Positions 1-13,687 of a stretch of 64,000 bases of DNA are shown here, one piece after another (position 1 is the stretch's first letter; every line of letters begins with the position of its first letter). The position numbers were made by a program, and so were the translations under genes. Below the pieces are notes generated by a model that was given only the letters and a program-made list of their open reading frames with translations, did no database searches and was not told the origin of the DNA. The stretch covers positions 73,689,387 to 73,753,386 of the forward strand of contig CM057225.1 in assembly GCA_029891385.1 (NCBI GenBank). The letters are read 5' to 3'. This stretch comes from Erythroxylum novogranatense. Taxonomy: Eukaryota > Streptophyta > Magnoliopsida > Malpighiales > Erythroxylaceae.

Positions 1-3000
1 AAAGAGAAAAGTTTTAGCGCCTCGCTAGGCGACGGCTCGCCCTAGCGAGGCGGGCGCCTGCATCGCCTCTAGCGAAGCGGCGCCTCGCCCTCATGAGCGA
101 GCGCCTCGCCTCATGAGTTGGGCGTCCGACGCCATCCGACGCCGTTTTGCTTCTTAAATTTTTGATTTCTTTGTTTTTAATCCGACCTTTGCTCACTATT
201 TTGCCTATATCTTTTCCGTCCGACATCCGATTGAGTTGATTCTTTTTGCGTTGGATTCCTAAGACAATGAATTTCATTTTATAAGAAATTTGTGAACTTT
301 TGAGATTAAATTAATAGTGATTAATTTAATCAAAGTGAGTCGGGAAATTTTCCGAGCATGATTCAGTGTTTTGTGAAATTCGGGATCTGTAGAGATCCGA
401 TTGAAGAGATTCTTGAGGCGAAATAAAGATAAGACAAAGGGCTACAAATCATATGAAGACATGAAATGTCAATTTTGCCCTTAGGACTGTTAATTTTTGA
501 ATTTAAGTTCGGATTGGGGTGTAATTTTTGGATTGGGAACACCTGTGAGTAATTTGAGCATAACTTTTGATCTGGGAATCGAAATGAGGAGATTCTTGTT
601 TTGAATTAAACTAGAGACATAAGGCTACAATTGTTATGAAGACATCGAGTTTCAATTCTGGGATTAAGAATGTGAAATTTTGGACGGAAATAATCGTACA
701 TGAAAATGTGTTAGAATATGGATATATCCGAACTGCTTTATGATAACTTTTGATGTGGTACTCGAATTGAGCGCGGTCAGTGGCGTTGGATTCGTATGAG
801 TGAGAGGAACATTTCTAGAAGGAAGTTTTGACAAATTCCTTCAAATCGATAGTCGAATCAAACCGCAAGTAAGTGTAATTTTAAGTTTTGAATGGAGGGC
901 AAAATGGTCATTTGACCATCAATTAATGAAACTCATTAATGATTGTCGTTTTGAGCTATTAAAAAGCGATGAATGGTCTGGAAAATTACAGAAGAAGAGA
1001 AGAAGAAGAAATAAGAAGAGAGTGGAAGTTTCATTATGGAGAAAAGATGAGAGAAAGTTATTTTGATTTTTCTACTTGTTTTCTTAAGGATTTTGGGATG
1101 GTTCCAAGAGAGAAAAAGGTAGAGGAGCATAAGAGCTTCCTAAGGAACCAAAAAAATTTGAATTTGGAAGAGAAAGAGGTAAGAGAAATTTTTCTACTTT
1201 GAGATTTTGATTAATTTTCGGTTTAGAATTATGGCATATAAGATGGGATTATGATTTATGAAGTTAATTTTGAAATATATGCTTTAGGCTGGGTTTAATT
1301 TTGGATGAAAAATTGATTAAGGTTTAGGCTTAATTTTATGATTGAGAATTTTGAGATATTTTGGTGTAGAATTATAGGAAATATGATGAATTGACGATAT
1401 ATGAAATCAATTTTGAAGAACTTGTATTTTGTGGTATTGAATTTGGATAAATTGGTTTAGGCCAATTTTAAGATTTGGGAATTTTTGAAATTGAGGATTT
1501 AGATGTCTTGGAATTAATGTGAATTGATGAATTGTGAGATTAATTTTGAAAATTAAGTTATTTATGAGATTGAATTTGGGTGTATTGGTTTAGGCCAATT
1601 TTGAAAATTGGGGATTTTCAAAATTGGAGATTGAAATAGCTTGAATGTAAATGGAATTGGTGAATTCCTAAGTTGATTGTGAAAATTAAGTATTTTTCTG
1701 ATGTGAAATTTGGATGATTATGGTTTAGGTTTTTGGTATTTTGGAAGAGAAAAGCAAGGATCAATTGGAGCTTGAAATCAAGTTTAGGCAATAATTCGAG
1801 GTGGGTAGCATATTTATAATTTGATCTGTAAGCAAATATGAAGTTTGTGAAAATGAAAGAAAGCAAAATTTTGTATGCTTGATAAATTATTGGAAATGTT
1901 TGAAAATAAGAATTGATTTAAAGTTGGAAAATATGATTTCGAATGATTTCGAGAAATTGGTACAAGTTTAAATTCAATTGTCATAAATGCATTATTGAAT
2001 TATACTGTGATTGAATGATTTGATTTTTGAAATTAGTATTTGAATGATGAATTGATCGAATTATGCGTTATGTGAATGTGTGGAAAATCAAGAATTTGAA
2101 AAGTGCCTTTGGGCATTCTCAAATCTCGTTTCGATTATGTGTTATGTGGGTCGGTTAGGTCCTTTGGTGAGTCGTATTTGTCTCTATTCGTAAAGCCTTC
2201 ACTCGGTTGCCGCTAGTAGCACGGAACTCCGATTTCGGATTCCCTCACGGCTAATGGACCGCTTTGCGGAAAGTGTAATCACGTTCTATTCTGTTGCAGG
2301 ACCGCTATCTGGGGCTATGCGCTCTATTTGGACCAAACCGGACCATTTTGATCATTATGTGATTTTGATTTTGTTAATGTGCGTGATAATTTGCCGACGT
2401 GATTGCATTCATGTTTATGAGAAATTTTGGAAAAATGAAGAAAAGGGTTTTCAATCGGAAATTTATGAAATTTGATATGAAAAGTTTGGAAAAATTGAAA
2501 AGAGTTTGAGAGAAATATTTCAAAGTTGAAAAGTTTGAAACATTAGCCCTTTGGCAAAAAGTTTATAAAGAAATGTTTTACGCTTATTTATCGGTTTATA
2601 AATGTGTTATCCACGAGCTTAGAGCTCACCCCTTTTCATCCCCATCTCCGTGTTTCGACGGAGATTGGATGAAAGAATGTGAAGACATCGATTCAAGCGG
2701 TTTTGTGCTTTTGAAATTTGCATGAGTTAGTTTTGAGTAATCTGAAATTTGAGTATGGAAATGTTTATGGTTTAAGATAGATTTGAAAGAAAGTGTATTT
2801 GTGTATAAAGTTGAGTATCGGGAATGATTGAGAAATTTGTATATGAAATCATGAATAGCTTGGGCATATATATTTGTGTTTGATTCTGGGAATAAGTTTG
2901 AATTATGAAAATAGTAGATTGAATGACAAGTATGAGATTGTTTTAGAATTAGGTTTGTGTCTATCTGCTGATATCCCGGACGGAGGGTTCGGTGGATTCT

Positions 3001-3457
3001 GATATTTGTGTGATTGATTGGCATTTAGAAGTGTATTTTCTTTACCCTTGCAGGTTTGGGGTAGGAAAAAGGCAGTTATCTTTAAAAATTTCGATAAAAT
3101 TGGGATAAAAAAATGAAATTTGAGATTTGTATGGATGAATAAAAATTTGTATGATTGTTGAGTTTCGGGTTTAAGAATGAATTTTCCTATGGGAAATTAT
3201 ATGGATGTGATTGATGTAAGAAATGAGAATAAGAAAGAAAAAAAAAATTCATAACGGATTTTGGAACGTCTTAGGAATTCCCAACGCGATTCTGTTTCCT
3301 GTTCTTTGCTTATTCACGGATGTCGGAAAGTGTTTCAGTTTACATTGATTTGTTTGCTTACTTTGTTTTCTATCCGTATTCGATTTGCATTCGATTCGAT
3401 CCCTTTAACTTATTCGTTCCGCTTTGTGATTCAGTATTCGATTATTTAAACCGCTAT
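1..3457 (+). mobile_element. Giant LTR, unit 1 (left part cut by window, end replaced)
   Basis: Corresponds to 5047-8500 of unit 2. It starts about 640 bp inside the LTR and lacks the last ~126 bp seen in unit 3. It contains degenerate direct repeats built on GGTTTAGGC(C) between about 1285 and 1740, and a divergent CG-rich stretch at 2160-2345. Open frames inside are short, AT-biased and not shared intact between units, so no protein is called. Confidence 0.8.
15..146. repeat. GC-rich palindrome-word block, unit 1
   Basis: A GC-rich island in AT-rich LTR. Palindromic centres (CTAG at 25, 42, 69; CATG at 92, 112) are spaced 17, 27, 23 and 20 bp. The inverted arms of the first hairpin carry a one-base deletion relative to units 2 and 3. 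Confidence 0.75.
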
Positions 3458-4404
3458 ATTCGATTGAATCATTCGTTTGATTCGATTAGCATTTGCTTCC
3501 GCTTGCCTTTGCTTCCGCTTATTACTTTGGTTTGTTAAGCTTCGCATTTTGTTGTCGATCCAAATTTTCGCTTCCTTCGTTTCCTTGTGCTTGGAAAATA
3601 CTTGGGCAATATGATTATCGAGATTGAATTTAGTGATTGTCGAGTGAGGTTAAGAAATTTGATTGATTTTAGGTGTGTGTTAATGAACTTGAGATTTGAA
3701 GTTCATTATGGCATTATCGATGAGAATTTTAAAATGAATTTGGATGATTCGACTTTACACATTTATGAGATTAAAATAAGAAATGCTTGAAGGATAGGAG
3801 TAAATGAGAAATATTTGGAGAATTAAATTGATTGTGGATTAAAGTGACGAGAATCATAATCGATTTTAGGAATGTGAAATTGATGTGCATGACTTGTCAT
3901 GCCTTATTTGAAGAATTAAAGTGATTGTTTGTTTAGGGTGTTAAGAATATGATTGATTAGAAACATGTGTTTGTGGAACTGGAAATGTAAATTGCAAAAT
4001 GAATTGGGAGAAATTGATATAGCCTATACTTACGTGAGATGAAAGTATGACTATTTGAAAGATGACATGGTGATAAAGATTAAATGATGATTGAACCATA
4101 TTGGGATTCTTTAAGAAATGGACCATTGACTTGTGTCCATATATAAAGAAATAATGAGTTATAGATATAGTGTTTTGATATGATATGAGTGATATATGAT
4201 TTAAGGAAGTGAAAATTGTGAAGAGATTGAGAATATGTATGATGAGTAAATTTGATGAAAAAGAAATTGATTATGAGTTTTGGAAAGAAATTAGTAAGAA
4301 AGTGCTTGATGATCTTTGTTTAGAAAGAAATTTATGCAAGAATGAGTTACTTGGAGTTAAGTAAATATGAATTTCGAGGACGAAATTCTTTTAAGAGGGA
4401 GAAA
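3458..4404 (+). mobile_element. Retrotransposon 3' internal remnant with polypurine tract, unit 1
   Basis: Non-coding remnant between the LTR break point and the next LTR. It ends in the context GAATTTCGAGGACGAAATTC followed by the polypurine tract TTAAGAGGGAGAAA (4391-4404), immediately before TGTTGG at 4405. That context is typical of the 3' end of plant Ty3/gypsy chromoviruses. Coding content upstream has decayed. Confidence 0.7.
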
Positions 4405-7400
4405 TGTTGGACCCGAACCTTGAGTGACAATTTGACTATGATCAAGTGGATGAGTTGATTGAAATTGAGTTGAAGATCATGAAATAAAGAGAGAAAGTAT
4501 GAAAATATAAAAAAATTGTGTAATAGTTGACTTTCTGGCCTTTGAAGGTTGACTTTTGATTGAGGCAAAATTTGATAAAATGGTCTTCTGGAAACTTGTA
4601 GGTTATGTTAAGAGATTTTTGTGGACATAAAGTTTGTAATTTTTCGATATCGGGAGTAAAAGTTATGATCAGTCAAAGTTTATATGTGATAAGGTTGACT
4701 TTTGACTTTAATTATGATGACTGAATCTTTGACTGATAAATTAACCTAGTTAGAGGTTAATTGAGCTTTATGTTCTTCATGAAAATTGAAGCATTTGATT
4801 TGATCTTTAATTCGATATAAAGTATGCAATTTTTCGATCTCGGAAAATTAAGTTATGATTTTTACAAGTTTGTATAGAGGATAGTATCTTTGACCGGAAA
4901 ATGGACTTCCGTAGGAGTCGAATTGATGTTTATGTCCTTCGTGAAAGATTTAGAGCTTCTCTCAAGTTTTCTATAGAGACTAAGTTTGTCAAAATTAGAG
5001 TTCGGGAGTAAGAGTTATGAATTTTGGAAGTTTAGAGGGAAAAAAAAAAAGAGAAAAGTTTTAGCGCCCTCGCTAGGGCGACGGCTCGCCCTAGCGAGGC
5101 GGGCGCCTCTCTCGCCTCTAGCGAGCGCCTCGCCCCTCATGAGCGGGCGCCTCGCCTCATGAGTTGGGCGTCCGTCCGACGCCATCCGACGTTTTGCTTC
5201 TTAAATTTTGATTTCTTTGTTTTTAATCCGACCTTTGCTCACTATTTTGCCTATATCTTTTCGTCCGACATCCGATTGAGTTGATTCTTTTGCGTTGGAT
5301 TCCTAAGACAATGAATTTCATTTTATAAGAAATTTGTGAACTTTTGAGATTAAATTAATAGTGATTAATTTAATCAAAGTGAGTCGGGAAATTTTCGAGC
5401 ATGATTCAGTGTTTTGTGAAATTCGGGATCTGTAGAGATCCGATTGAAGAGATTCTTGAGGCGAAATAAAGATAAGACAAAGGGCTACAAATCATATGAA
5501 GACATGAAATGTCAATTTTGCCCTTAGGACTGTTAATTTTGAATTTAAGTTCGGATTGGGGTGTAATTTTGGATTAGGAACACCTGTGAGTAATTTGAGC
5601 ATAACTTTTGATCTGGGAATCGAAATGAGGAGATTCTTGTTTTGAATTAAACTAGAGACATAAGGCTACAATTGTTATGAAGACATCGAGTTTCAATTCT
5701 GGGATTAAGAATGTGAAATTTTGGACGGAAATAATCGTACATGAAAATGTGTTAGAATATGGATATATCCGAACTGCTTTATGATAACTTTTGATGTGGT
5801 ACTCGAATTGAGCGCGGTCAGTGGCGTTGGATTCGTATGAGTGAGAGGAACATTTCTCGAGAAGGAAGTTTTGACAAATTCCTTCAAATCGATAGTCTGA
5901 ATCAAACCGCAAGTAAGTGTAATTTTAAGTTTTGAATGGAGGGCAAAATGGTCATTTGACCATCAATTAATGAAACTCATTAATGATTGTCGTTTTGAGC
6001 TATTAAAAACGATGAATGGTCTGGAAAATTACAGAAGAAGAGAAAGAAGAAGAAATAAGAAGAGAGTGGAAGTTTCAGTATGGAGAAAAGAGAGAGAAAG
6101 TTATTTTGATTTTCTACTTGTTTTCTTAAGGATTTTGGGATGGTTCCAAGAGAAAAAGGTAGAGGAGCATAAGAGCTTCCTAAGGAACCAAAAAAATTTG
6201 AATTTGGAAGAGAAAGAGGTAAGAGAAATTTTTCTACTTTGAGATTTTGATTAATTTTCGGTTTAGAATTATGGCATATAAGATGGGATTATGATTTATG
6301 AAGTTAATTTTGAAATATATGCTTTAGGCTGGGTTTAATTTTGGATGAAAATTGATTAAGGTTTAGGCTTAATTTTATGATTGAGAATTTTGAGATATTT
6401 TGGTGTAGAATTATAGGAAATATGATGAATTGACGATATATGAAATCAATTTTGAAGAACTTGTATTTTGTGGTATTGAATTTGGATAAATTGGTTTAGG
6501 CCAATTTTAAGATTTGGGAATTTTGAAATTGAGGATTTAGATGTCTTGGAATTAATGTGAATTGATGAATTGTGAGATTAATTTTGAAAATTAAGTTATT
6601 TATGAGATTGAATTTGGGTGTATTGGTTTAGGCCAATTTTGAAAATTGGGGATTTTCAAAATTGGAGATTGAAATAGCTTGAATGTAAATGGAATTGGTG
6701 AATTCCTAAGTTGATTGTGAAAATTAAGTATTTTTCGATGTGAAATTTGGATGATTATGGTTTAGGTTTTGGTATTTTGGAAGAGAGAAAGCAAGGATCA
6801 ATTGGAGCTTGAAATCAAGTTTAAACAATAATTCGAGGTGGGTAGCATATTTATAATTTGATCTGTAAGCTTAATATGAAGTTTGTGAAAATGAAAGAAA
6901 GCAAAATTTTGTATGCTTGATAAATTATTGGAAATGTTTGAAAATAAGAATTGATTTAAAGTTGGAAAATATGATTTCGAATGATTTCGAGAAATTGGTA
7001 CAAGTTTAAATTCAATTGTCATAAATGCATTATTGAATTATGCACTTGATTGAATGATTTGATTTTTGAAATTCAGTATTTGAATGATGAATTGATCGAA
7101 TTATCTGCGTTATGTGAATGTGTGGAAAATCAAGAATTTGAAAAGTGCCTTTGGGCATTCTCAAATCTCGTTTCGATTATGTGTTATGTGGGTCGGTTAG
7201 GTCCTTTGGTGAGTCGTATGCTCTATTCGTAAAGCCTTCACTTTCGGTTCGCCCGTAGTGTACGGAACTCCGATTTCGGATTCCCTCACGGCTACTACTG
7301 GACCGCTTTGCGGAAAGTGTAATACGTTCTATTCTGTTGCACAGGACCGCTATCTTGGAGGCTATGCAAGATCGTCTCGTTGGACCAAACAGCACCATTT

Positions 7401-8500
7401 TGATCATTATGTGATTTTGATTTTGTTAATGTGCGTGATAATTTGCCGACGTGATTGCATTCATGTTTATGAGAAATTTTGGAAAAATGAAGAAAAGGGT
7501 TTTCAATCGGAAATTTATGAAATTTGATATGAAAAGTTTGGAAAAATTGAAAAGAGTTTGAGAGAAATATTTCAAAGTTGAAAAGTTTGAAACATTAGCC
7601 CTTTGGCAAAAAGTTTATAAAGAAATGTTTTACGCTTATTTATCGGTTTATAAATGTGTTATCCACGAGCTTGAGCTCACCCCTTTTCATCCCCATCTCC
7701 GGGTTTGAGCGGAGATTGGATGAAAGAATGTGAACATCGATTAAAGCGGTTTGTGCTTTTGAAATTTGCATGAGTTAGTTTTGAGTAATCTGAAATTTGA
7801 GTATGGAAATGTTTATGGTTTAAGATAGATTTGAAAGAAAGTGTATTTGTGTATAAAGTTGAGTATCGGAATGATTGAGAAATTTGTATATGAAATCATG
7901 AATAGCTTGGGCATATATATTTGTGTTTGATTACGGGAATAAGTTTGAATTATGAAAATAGTAGATTGAATGACAAGTATGAGATTGTTTTAGAATTAGG
8001 TTTGTGTCTGTCTGCGATATCCGGACGGAGGGTCGGTGGATTCGATATTTGTGTGATTGATTGGCATTTAGAAGTGTATTTTCTTTACCCTTGCGAGGTT
8101 TGGGGTAGGAAAAAGGCGTACGTTATCTTTAGAAATTTCGATAAAATTGGGATAAAAAATGAAATTTGAGATTTGTATGGATGAATAAAAATTTGTATGA
8201 TTGTTGAGTTTGGGTTTAAGAATGAATTTTCCTATGGGAAATTATATGGATGTGATTGATGTAAGAAATGAGAATAAGAAAGAAAAAAAATTCATAACGG
8301 ATTTTGGAGCGTCTTAGGAATTCCCAACGCGATTCTGCTTCTGTTCTTTGCTTATTCACGGATGTCGGAAAGTGTTTGATTTACATTGATTTGTTTGCTT
8401 ACTTTGTTTTCTATCCGTATTCGATTTGCATTCGATTCGATCCCGCTTTCGCTTATTCGTTCCGCTTTGTGATTCGTATTCGATTATTTCGCTTCGCTAT
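4405..8500 (+). mobile_element. Giant LTR, unit 2 (3' end replaced)
   Basis: Starts TGTTGGACCC right after a polypurine tract, as an LTR should. It is collinear with unit 3 (9448-13566) to about 8500, then passes into internal sequence instead of the LTR end. It holds the GC-rich hairpin block at 5061-5192 and the conserved segment CCGACATCCGATTGAG at about 5265. Confidence 0.85.
5061..5192. repeat. GC-rich palindrome-word block, unit 2
   Basis: CCTCGCTAGGGCGA (5068-5081) and TCGCCCTAGCGAGG (5086-5099) form a perfect 14-bp stem with a 4-base loop. CTAG/CATG centres at 5073, 5091, 5118, 5138 and 5158 are spaced 18, 27, 20 and 20 bp. CTCATGAG occurs twice. The block lies about 60 bp upstream of the conserved CCGACATCCGATTGAG segment. 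Confidence 0.8.
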
Positions 8501-9447
8501 ATTCGATTGAATCTGCTCGTTTGATTCGATTAGCATTTGCTTCCGCTGCTTTGCTTCCGCCGCTACTTTGGTTTGTTCGCTTCGCATTTTGTTGTCGATC
8601 CGAAATTTTCGCTTCCTTCGTTTCCTTGTGCTTGGAAAATACTTGGGCAATATGATTATCGAGATTGAATTTAGTGATTATGCGAGTGAGGTTAAGAAAT
8701 TTGATTGATTTTAGGTGTGTGTTAATGAACTTGAGATTTGAAGTTCATTATGGCATTATCGATGAGAATTTTAAAATGAATTTGGATGATTCAACTTTAC
8801 ACATTTATGAGATTAAAATAAGAAATGCTTGAAGGATAGGAGTAAATGAGAAATATTTGGAGAATTAAATTGATTGTGGATTAAAGTGACGAGAATCATA
8901 ATCGATTTTAGGAATGTGAAATTGATGTGCATGACTTGTCATGCCTTATTTGAAGAATTAAAGTGATTGTTTGTTTAGGGTGTTAAGAATATGATTGATT
9001 AGAAACATGTGTTTGTGGAACTGGAAATGTAAATTGCAAAATGAATTGGGAGAAATTGATATAGCCTATACTTCTGTGAGATGAAAGTATGACTATTTGA
9101 AAGATGACATGGTGATAAAGATTAAATGATGATTGAACCATATTGGGATTCTTTAAGAAATGGACCATTGACTTGTGTCCATATATAAAGAAATAATGAG
9201 TTATAGATATAGTGTTTTGATATGATATGAGTGATATATGATTTAAGGAAGTGAAAATTGTGAAGAGATTGAGAATATGTATGATGAGTAAATTTGATGA
9301 AAAAGAAATTGATTATGAGTTTTGGAAAGAAATTAGTAAGAAAGTGCTTGATGATCTTTGTTTAGAAAGAAATTTATGCAAGAATGAGTTACTTGGAGTT
9401 AAGTAAATATGAATTTCGAGGACGAAATTCTTTTAAGAGGGGAGAAA
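8501..9447 (+). mobile_element. Retrotransposon 3' internal remnant with polypurine tract, unit 2
   Basis: Second copy of the 3458-4404 segment, same length and same junctions. The polypurine tract TTAAGAGGGGAGAAA (9433-9447) has one more G than in unit 1. It is followed directly by the complete LTR at 9448. Confidence 0.7.
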
Positions 9448-12400
9448 TGTTGGACCCCAACCTTGAGTGACAATTTGACTATGATCAAGTGGATGAGTTG
9501 ATTGAAATTGAGTTGAAGATCATGAAATAAAGAGAGAAAGTATGAAAATATAAAAAAATTGTGTAATAGTTGACTTTCTGGCCTTTGAAGGTTGACTTTT
9601 GATTGAGGCAAAATTTGATAAAATGGTCTTCTGGAAACTTGTAGGTTATGTTAAGAGATTTTTGTGGACATAAAGTTTGTAATTTTTCGATATCGGGAGT
9701 AAAAGTTATGATCAGTCAAAGTTTATATGTGATAAGGTTGACTTTTGACTTTAATTATGATGACTGAATCTTTGACTGATAAATTAACCTAGTTAGAGGT
9801 TAATTGAGCTTTTATGTTCTTCATGAAAATTGAAGCATTTGATTTGATCTTTAATTCGATATAAAGTATGCAATTTTTCGATCTCGGAAAATTAAGTTAT
9901 GATTTTTACAAGTTTGTATAGAGGATAGTATCTTTGACCGGAAAATGGACTTCCGTAGGAGTCGAATTGATGTTTATGTCCTTCGTGAAAGATTTAGAGC
10001 TTCTCAAGTTTTCTATAGAGACTAAGTTTGTCAAAATTAGAGTTCGGGAGTAAGAGTTATGAATTTTGGAAGTTTAGAGGGAAAAAAAAAAAAGAAGAGA
10101 AAAGTTTTAGCGCCCTCGCTAGGGCGACGGCTCGCCCTAGCGAGGCGGGCGCCCGTATCTCGCCCTAGCGAGCGGCGCCTCGCCCTCATGAGAGGCGCCT
10201 CGCCCTCATGAGTTGGGCGTCCGTCATCATCCGACGCCGCTTTTGCTTCTTAAATTTTGATTTCTTTGTTTTAATCCGACCTTTGCTCACTATTTTGCCT
10301 ATATCTTTCCGTCCGACATCCGATTGAGTTGATTCTTTTTGCGTTGGATTCCTAAGACAATGAATTTCATTTTATAAGAAATTTGTGAACTTTTGAGATT
10401 AAATTAATAGTGATTAATTTAATCAAAGTGAGTCGGGAAATTTTCCGAGCATGATTCAGTGTTTTGTGAAATTCGGGATCTGTAGAGATCCGATTGAAGA
10501 GATTCTTGAGGCGAAATAAAGATAAGACAAAGGGCTACAAATCATATGAAGACATGAAATGTCAATTTTGCCCTTAGGACTGTTAATTTTTGAATTTAAG
10601 TTCGGATTGGGGTGTAATTTTTGGATTGGGAACACCTGTGAGTAATTTGAGCATAACTTTTGATTTGGGAATCGAAATGAGGAGATTCTTGTTTTGAATT
10701 AAACTAGAGACATAAGGCTACAATTGTTATGAAGACATCGAGTTTCAATTCTGGGATTAAGAATGTGAAATTTTGGACGGAAATAATCGTACATGAAAAA
10801 TGTGTTAGAATATGGATATATCCGAACTGCTTTTGCATAACTTTTGATGTGGTACTCCGAATTGAGCGCGGTCAGTGGCGTTGGATTCGTATGAGTGAGA
10901 GGAACATTTCTCGAGAAGGAAGTTTTTACAAATTCCTTCAAATCGATAGTGTGAATCAAACCGCAAGTAAGTGTAATTTTAAGTTTTGAATGGAGGGCAA
11001 AATGGTCATTTGACCATCAATTAATGAAACTCATTAATGATTGTCGTTTTGAGCTATTAAAATCGATGAATGGTCTGGAAAATTACAGAAGAAGAGAAAG
11101 AAGAAGAAATAAGAAGAGAGTGGAAGTTTCATATGGAGAAAAGATGAGAGAAAGTTATTTTGATTTTTCTACTTGTTTTCTTAAGGATTTTGGGATGGTT
11201 CCAAGAGAGAAAAGGTAGAGGAGCATAAGAGCTTCCTAAGGAACCAAAAATTTGAATTTGGAAGAGAAAGAGGTAAGAGAAATTTTCTACTTTGAGATTT
11301 TGATTAATTTTCGGTTTAGAATTATGGCATATAAGATGGGATTATGATTTATGAAGTTAATTTTGAAATATATGCTTTAGGCTGGGTTTAATTTTGGATG
11401 AAAAATTGATTAAGGTTTAGGCTTAATTTTATGATTGAGAATTTTGAGATATTTTGGTGTAGAATTATAGGAAATATGATGAATTGACGATATATGAAAT
11501 CAATTTTGAAGAACTTGTATTTTGTGGTATTGAATTTGGATAAATTGGTTTAGGCCAATTTTAAGATTTGGGAATTTTTGAAATTGAGGATTTAGATGTC
11601 TTGGAATTAATGTGAATTGATGAATTGTGAGATTAATTTTGAAAATTAAGTTATTTATGAGATTGAATTTGGGTGTATTGGTTTAGGCCAATTTTGAAAA
11701 TTGGGATTTTCAAAATTGGAGATTGAAATAACTTGAATGTAAATGGAATTGGTGAATTCCTAAGTTGATTGTGAAAATTAAGTATTTTTCTGATGTGAAA
11801 TTTGGATGATTATGGTTTAGGTTTTTGGTATTTTGGAAGAGAGAGAAAAGCAAGGATCAATTGGAGCTTGAAATCAAGTTTCCGGCAATAATTCGAGGTG
11901 GGTAGCATATTTATAATTTGATCTGTAAGCTTAATATGAAGTTTGTGAAAATGAAAGAAAGCAAAATTTTGTATGCTTGATAAATTATTGGAAATGTTTG
12001 AAAATAAGAATTGATTTAAAGTTGGAAAATATGATTTCCGAATGATTTCCGAGAAATTGGTACAAGTTTAAATTCAATTGTCATAAATGCATTATTGAAT
12101 TATGCACACTGATTGAATGATTTGATTTTTGAAATTCGTATTTGAATGATGAATTGATCGAATTGTCTGCGTTATGTGAATGTGTGGAAAATCAAGAATT
12201 TGAAAAGTGCCTTTGGGCATTCTGAAATCTCGTTTCGATTATGTGTTATGTGGGTCGGTTAGGTCCTTTGGTGAGTCGTATTGCCTCTATTCAGTAAAGC
12301 CTTCACTTTCGGTTGCCCTTAGGTAGCACGGAACTCCGATTTCGGATTCCCTCACGGCTATAATGGACCGCTTTGAAAAGTGTAATCGTTTCTATTCTGA

Positions 12401-13687
12401 TCGCAGGACCGCTATCTTGATCGGCAAAGACGCTCGTTTGGACCAAACCGGACCATTTTGATCTCATTATGTGATTTTGATTTTGTTAATGTGCGTGATA
12501 ATTTGCCGACGTGATTGCATTCATGTTTATGAGAAATTTTGGAAAATGAAGAAAAGGGTTTTCAATCGGAAATTTATGAAATTTGATATGAAAAGTTTGG
12601 AAAAATTGAAAAGAGTTTGAGAGAAATATTTCAAAGTTGAAAAGTTTGAAACATTAGCCCTTTGGCAAAAAGTTTATAAAGAAATGTTTTACGCTTATTT
12701 ATCGGTTTATAAATGTGTTATCCACGAGCTTAGAAACTCACCCCTTTTCATCCCCATCTCCGTGTTTGAGCGGAGATTGGATGAAAGAATGTGAAGACAT
12801 CGATTCAAGCGGTTTTGTGCTTTTGAAATTTGCATGAGTTAGTTTTGAGTAATCTGAAATTTGAGTATGGAAATGTTTATGGTTTAAGATAGATTTGAAA
12901 GAAAGTGTATTTGTGTATAAAGTTGAGTATCGGGAATGATTGAGAAATTTGTATATGAAATCATGAATAGCTTGGGCATATATATTTGTGTTTGATTACG
13001 GGAATAAGTTTGAATTATGAAAATAGTAGATTGAATGACAAGTATGAGATTGTTTTAGAATTAGGTTTGTGTCTTCTGCGATATCCGGACGGAGGGTCCG
13101 GTGGATTCGATATTTGTGTGATTGATTGGCATTTAGAAGTGTATTTTCTTTACCCTTGCGGGTTTGGGGTAGGAAAAAGCAAATTATCTTTAAAATTTCG
13201 ATAAAATTGGGATAAAAATGAAATTTGAGATTTGTATGGATGAATAAAATTTGTATGATTGTTGAGTTTGGGTTTAAGAATGAATTTTCCTATGGGAAAT
13301 TATATGGATGTGATTGATGTAAGAAATGAGAATAAGAAAGAAAAAAAAATTCATAACGGATTTTGGAACGTCTTAGGAATTCCCAACGCGATTCTGTTTC
13401 CTGTTCTTTGCTTATTCACGGATGTCGAAAAGTGTTTCAGTTTACATTGATTTGTTTGCTTACTTTGTTTTCTATCCGTATTCGATTTGCATTCGATTCG
13501 ATCCCGCTTTCGCTTATTCGTTCCGCTTTGTGATTCGTATTCGATTATTTCGCTTCGCTATCCGTTTTGTTATCCGTAATCCGAGTTCTCACATGCGATT
13601 TGTATTCCGCTTCCGCATTCGCTTTCCGTTTTCTCCGTTCACATTCGTTTTTCGGTTGGGATCCGGTTCTCGGATCGGGTCCCAACA
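9448..13687 (+). mobile_element. Complete giant LTR, unit 3 (4240 bp)
   Basis: Begins TGTTGGACCCC and ends GGGTCCCAACA, so it has TG...CA ends and imperfect inverted termini. It follows a polypurine tract, so it stands where a 3' LTR belongs. The 3' flank starts AAAAG; the matching 5' target copy lies outside the window. Units 1 and 2 lack the final segment (13562-13687) found here. Confidence 0.85.
10108..10244. repeat. GC-rich palindrome-word block, unit 3
   Basis: Third copy of the block. The 14-bp stem is intact at 10114-10127 and 10132-10145. Centres at 10119, 10137, 10165, 10187 and 10207 are spaced 18, 28, 22 and 20 bp. Confidence 0.8.

Larger units (their letters stand above)
1..13687 (+). 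repeat. Tandem array of three ~5.04-kb LTR-based units
   Basis: The same sequence recurs with a period of about 5043 bp: the A-rich lead-in and GC-rich block at 1, 5047 and 10095, the polypurine tract plus TGTTGGACCC at 4405 and 9448. Copies are nearly identical, with scattered small indels. Each unit is one giant LTR plus a ~947-bp piece of element 3' internal sequence ending in a polypurine tract. Units 1 and 2 leave the LTR sequence at a shared point (3457/3458 and 8500/8501); unit 3 instead runs to a proper LTR end at 13687. The arrangement LTR-internal-LTR-internal-LTR with identical junctions is best explained by one deleted element multiplied by unequal recombination. The left edge lies outside the window. 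No intact ORF belongs to it. Family assignment (Ty3/gypsy, chromovirus Tekay/Del-like) rests on the tract context and LTR style, so is inference. Confidence 0.9.

Noticed and set aside
2254..2475. Open frames shared in part by array units (also 7258-7527)
   Set aside because: Frames differ between units through indels, run through known LTR sequence and match no protein family.
1..13687. 5-kb tandem repeat as rDNA spacer or classic satellite
   Set aside because: Unit edges are LTR ends with polypurine tracts; no rRNA sequence is present.
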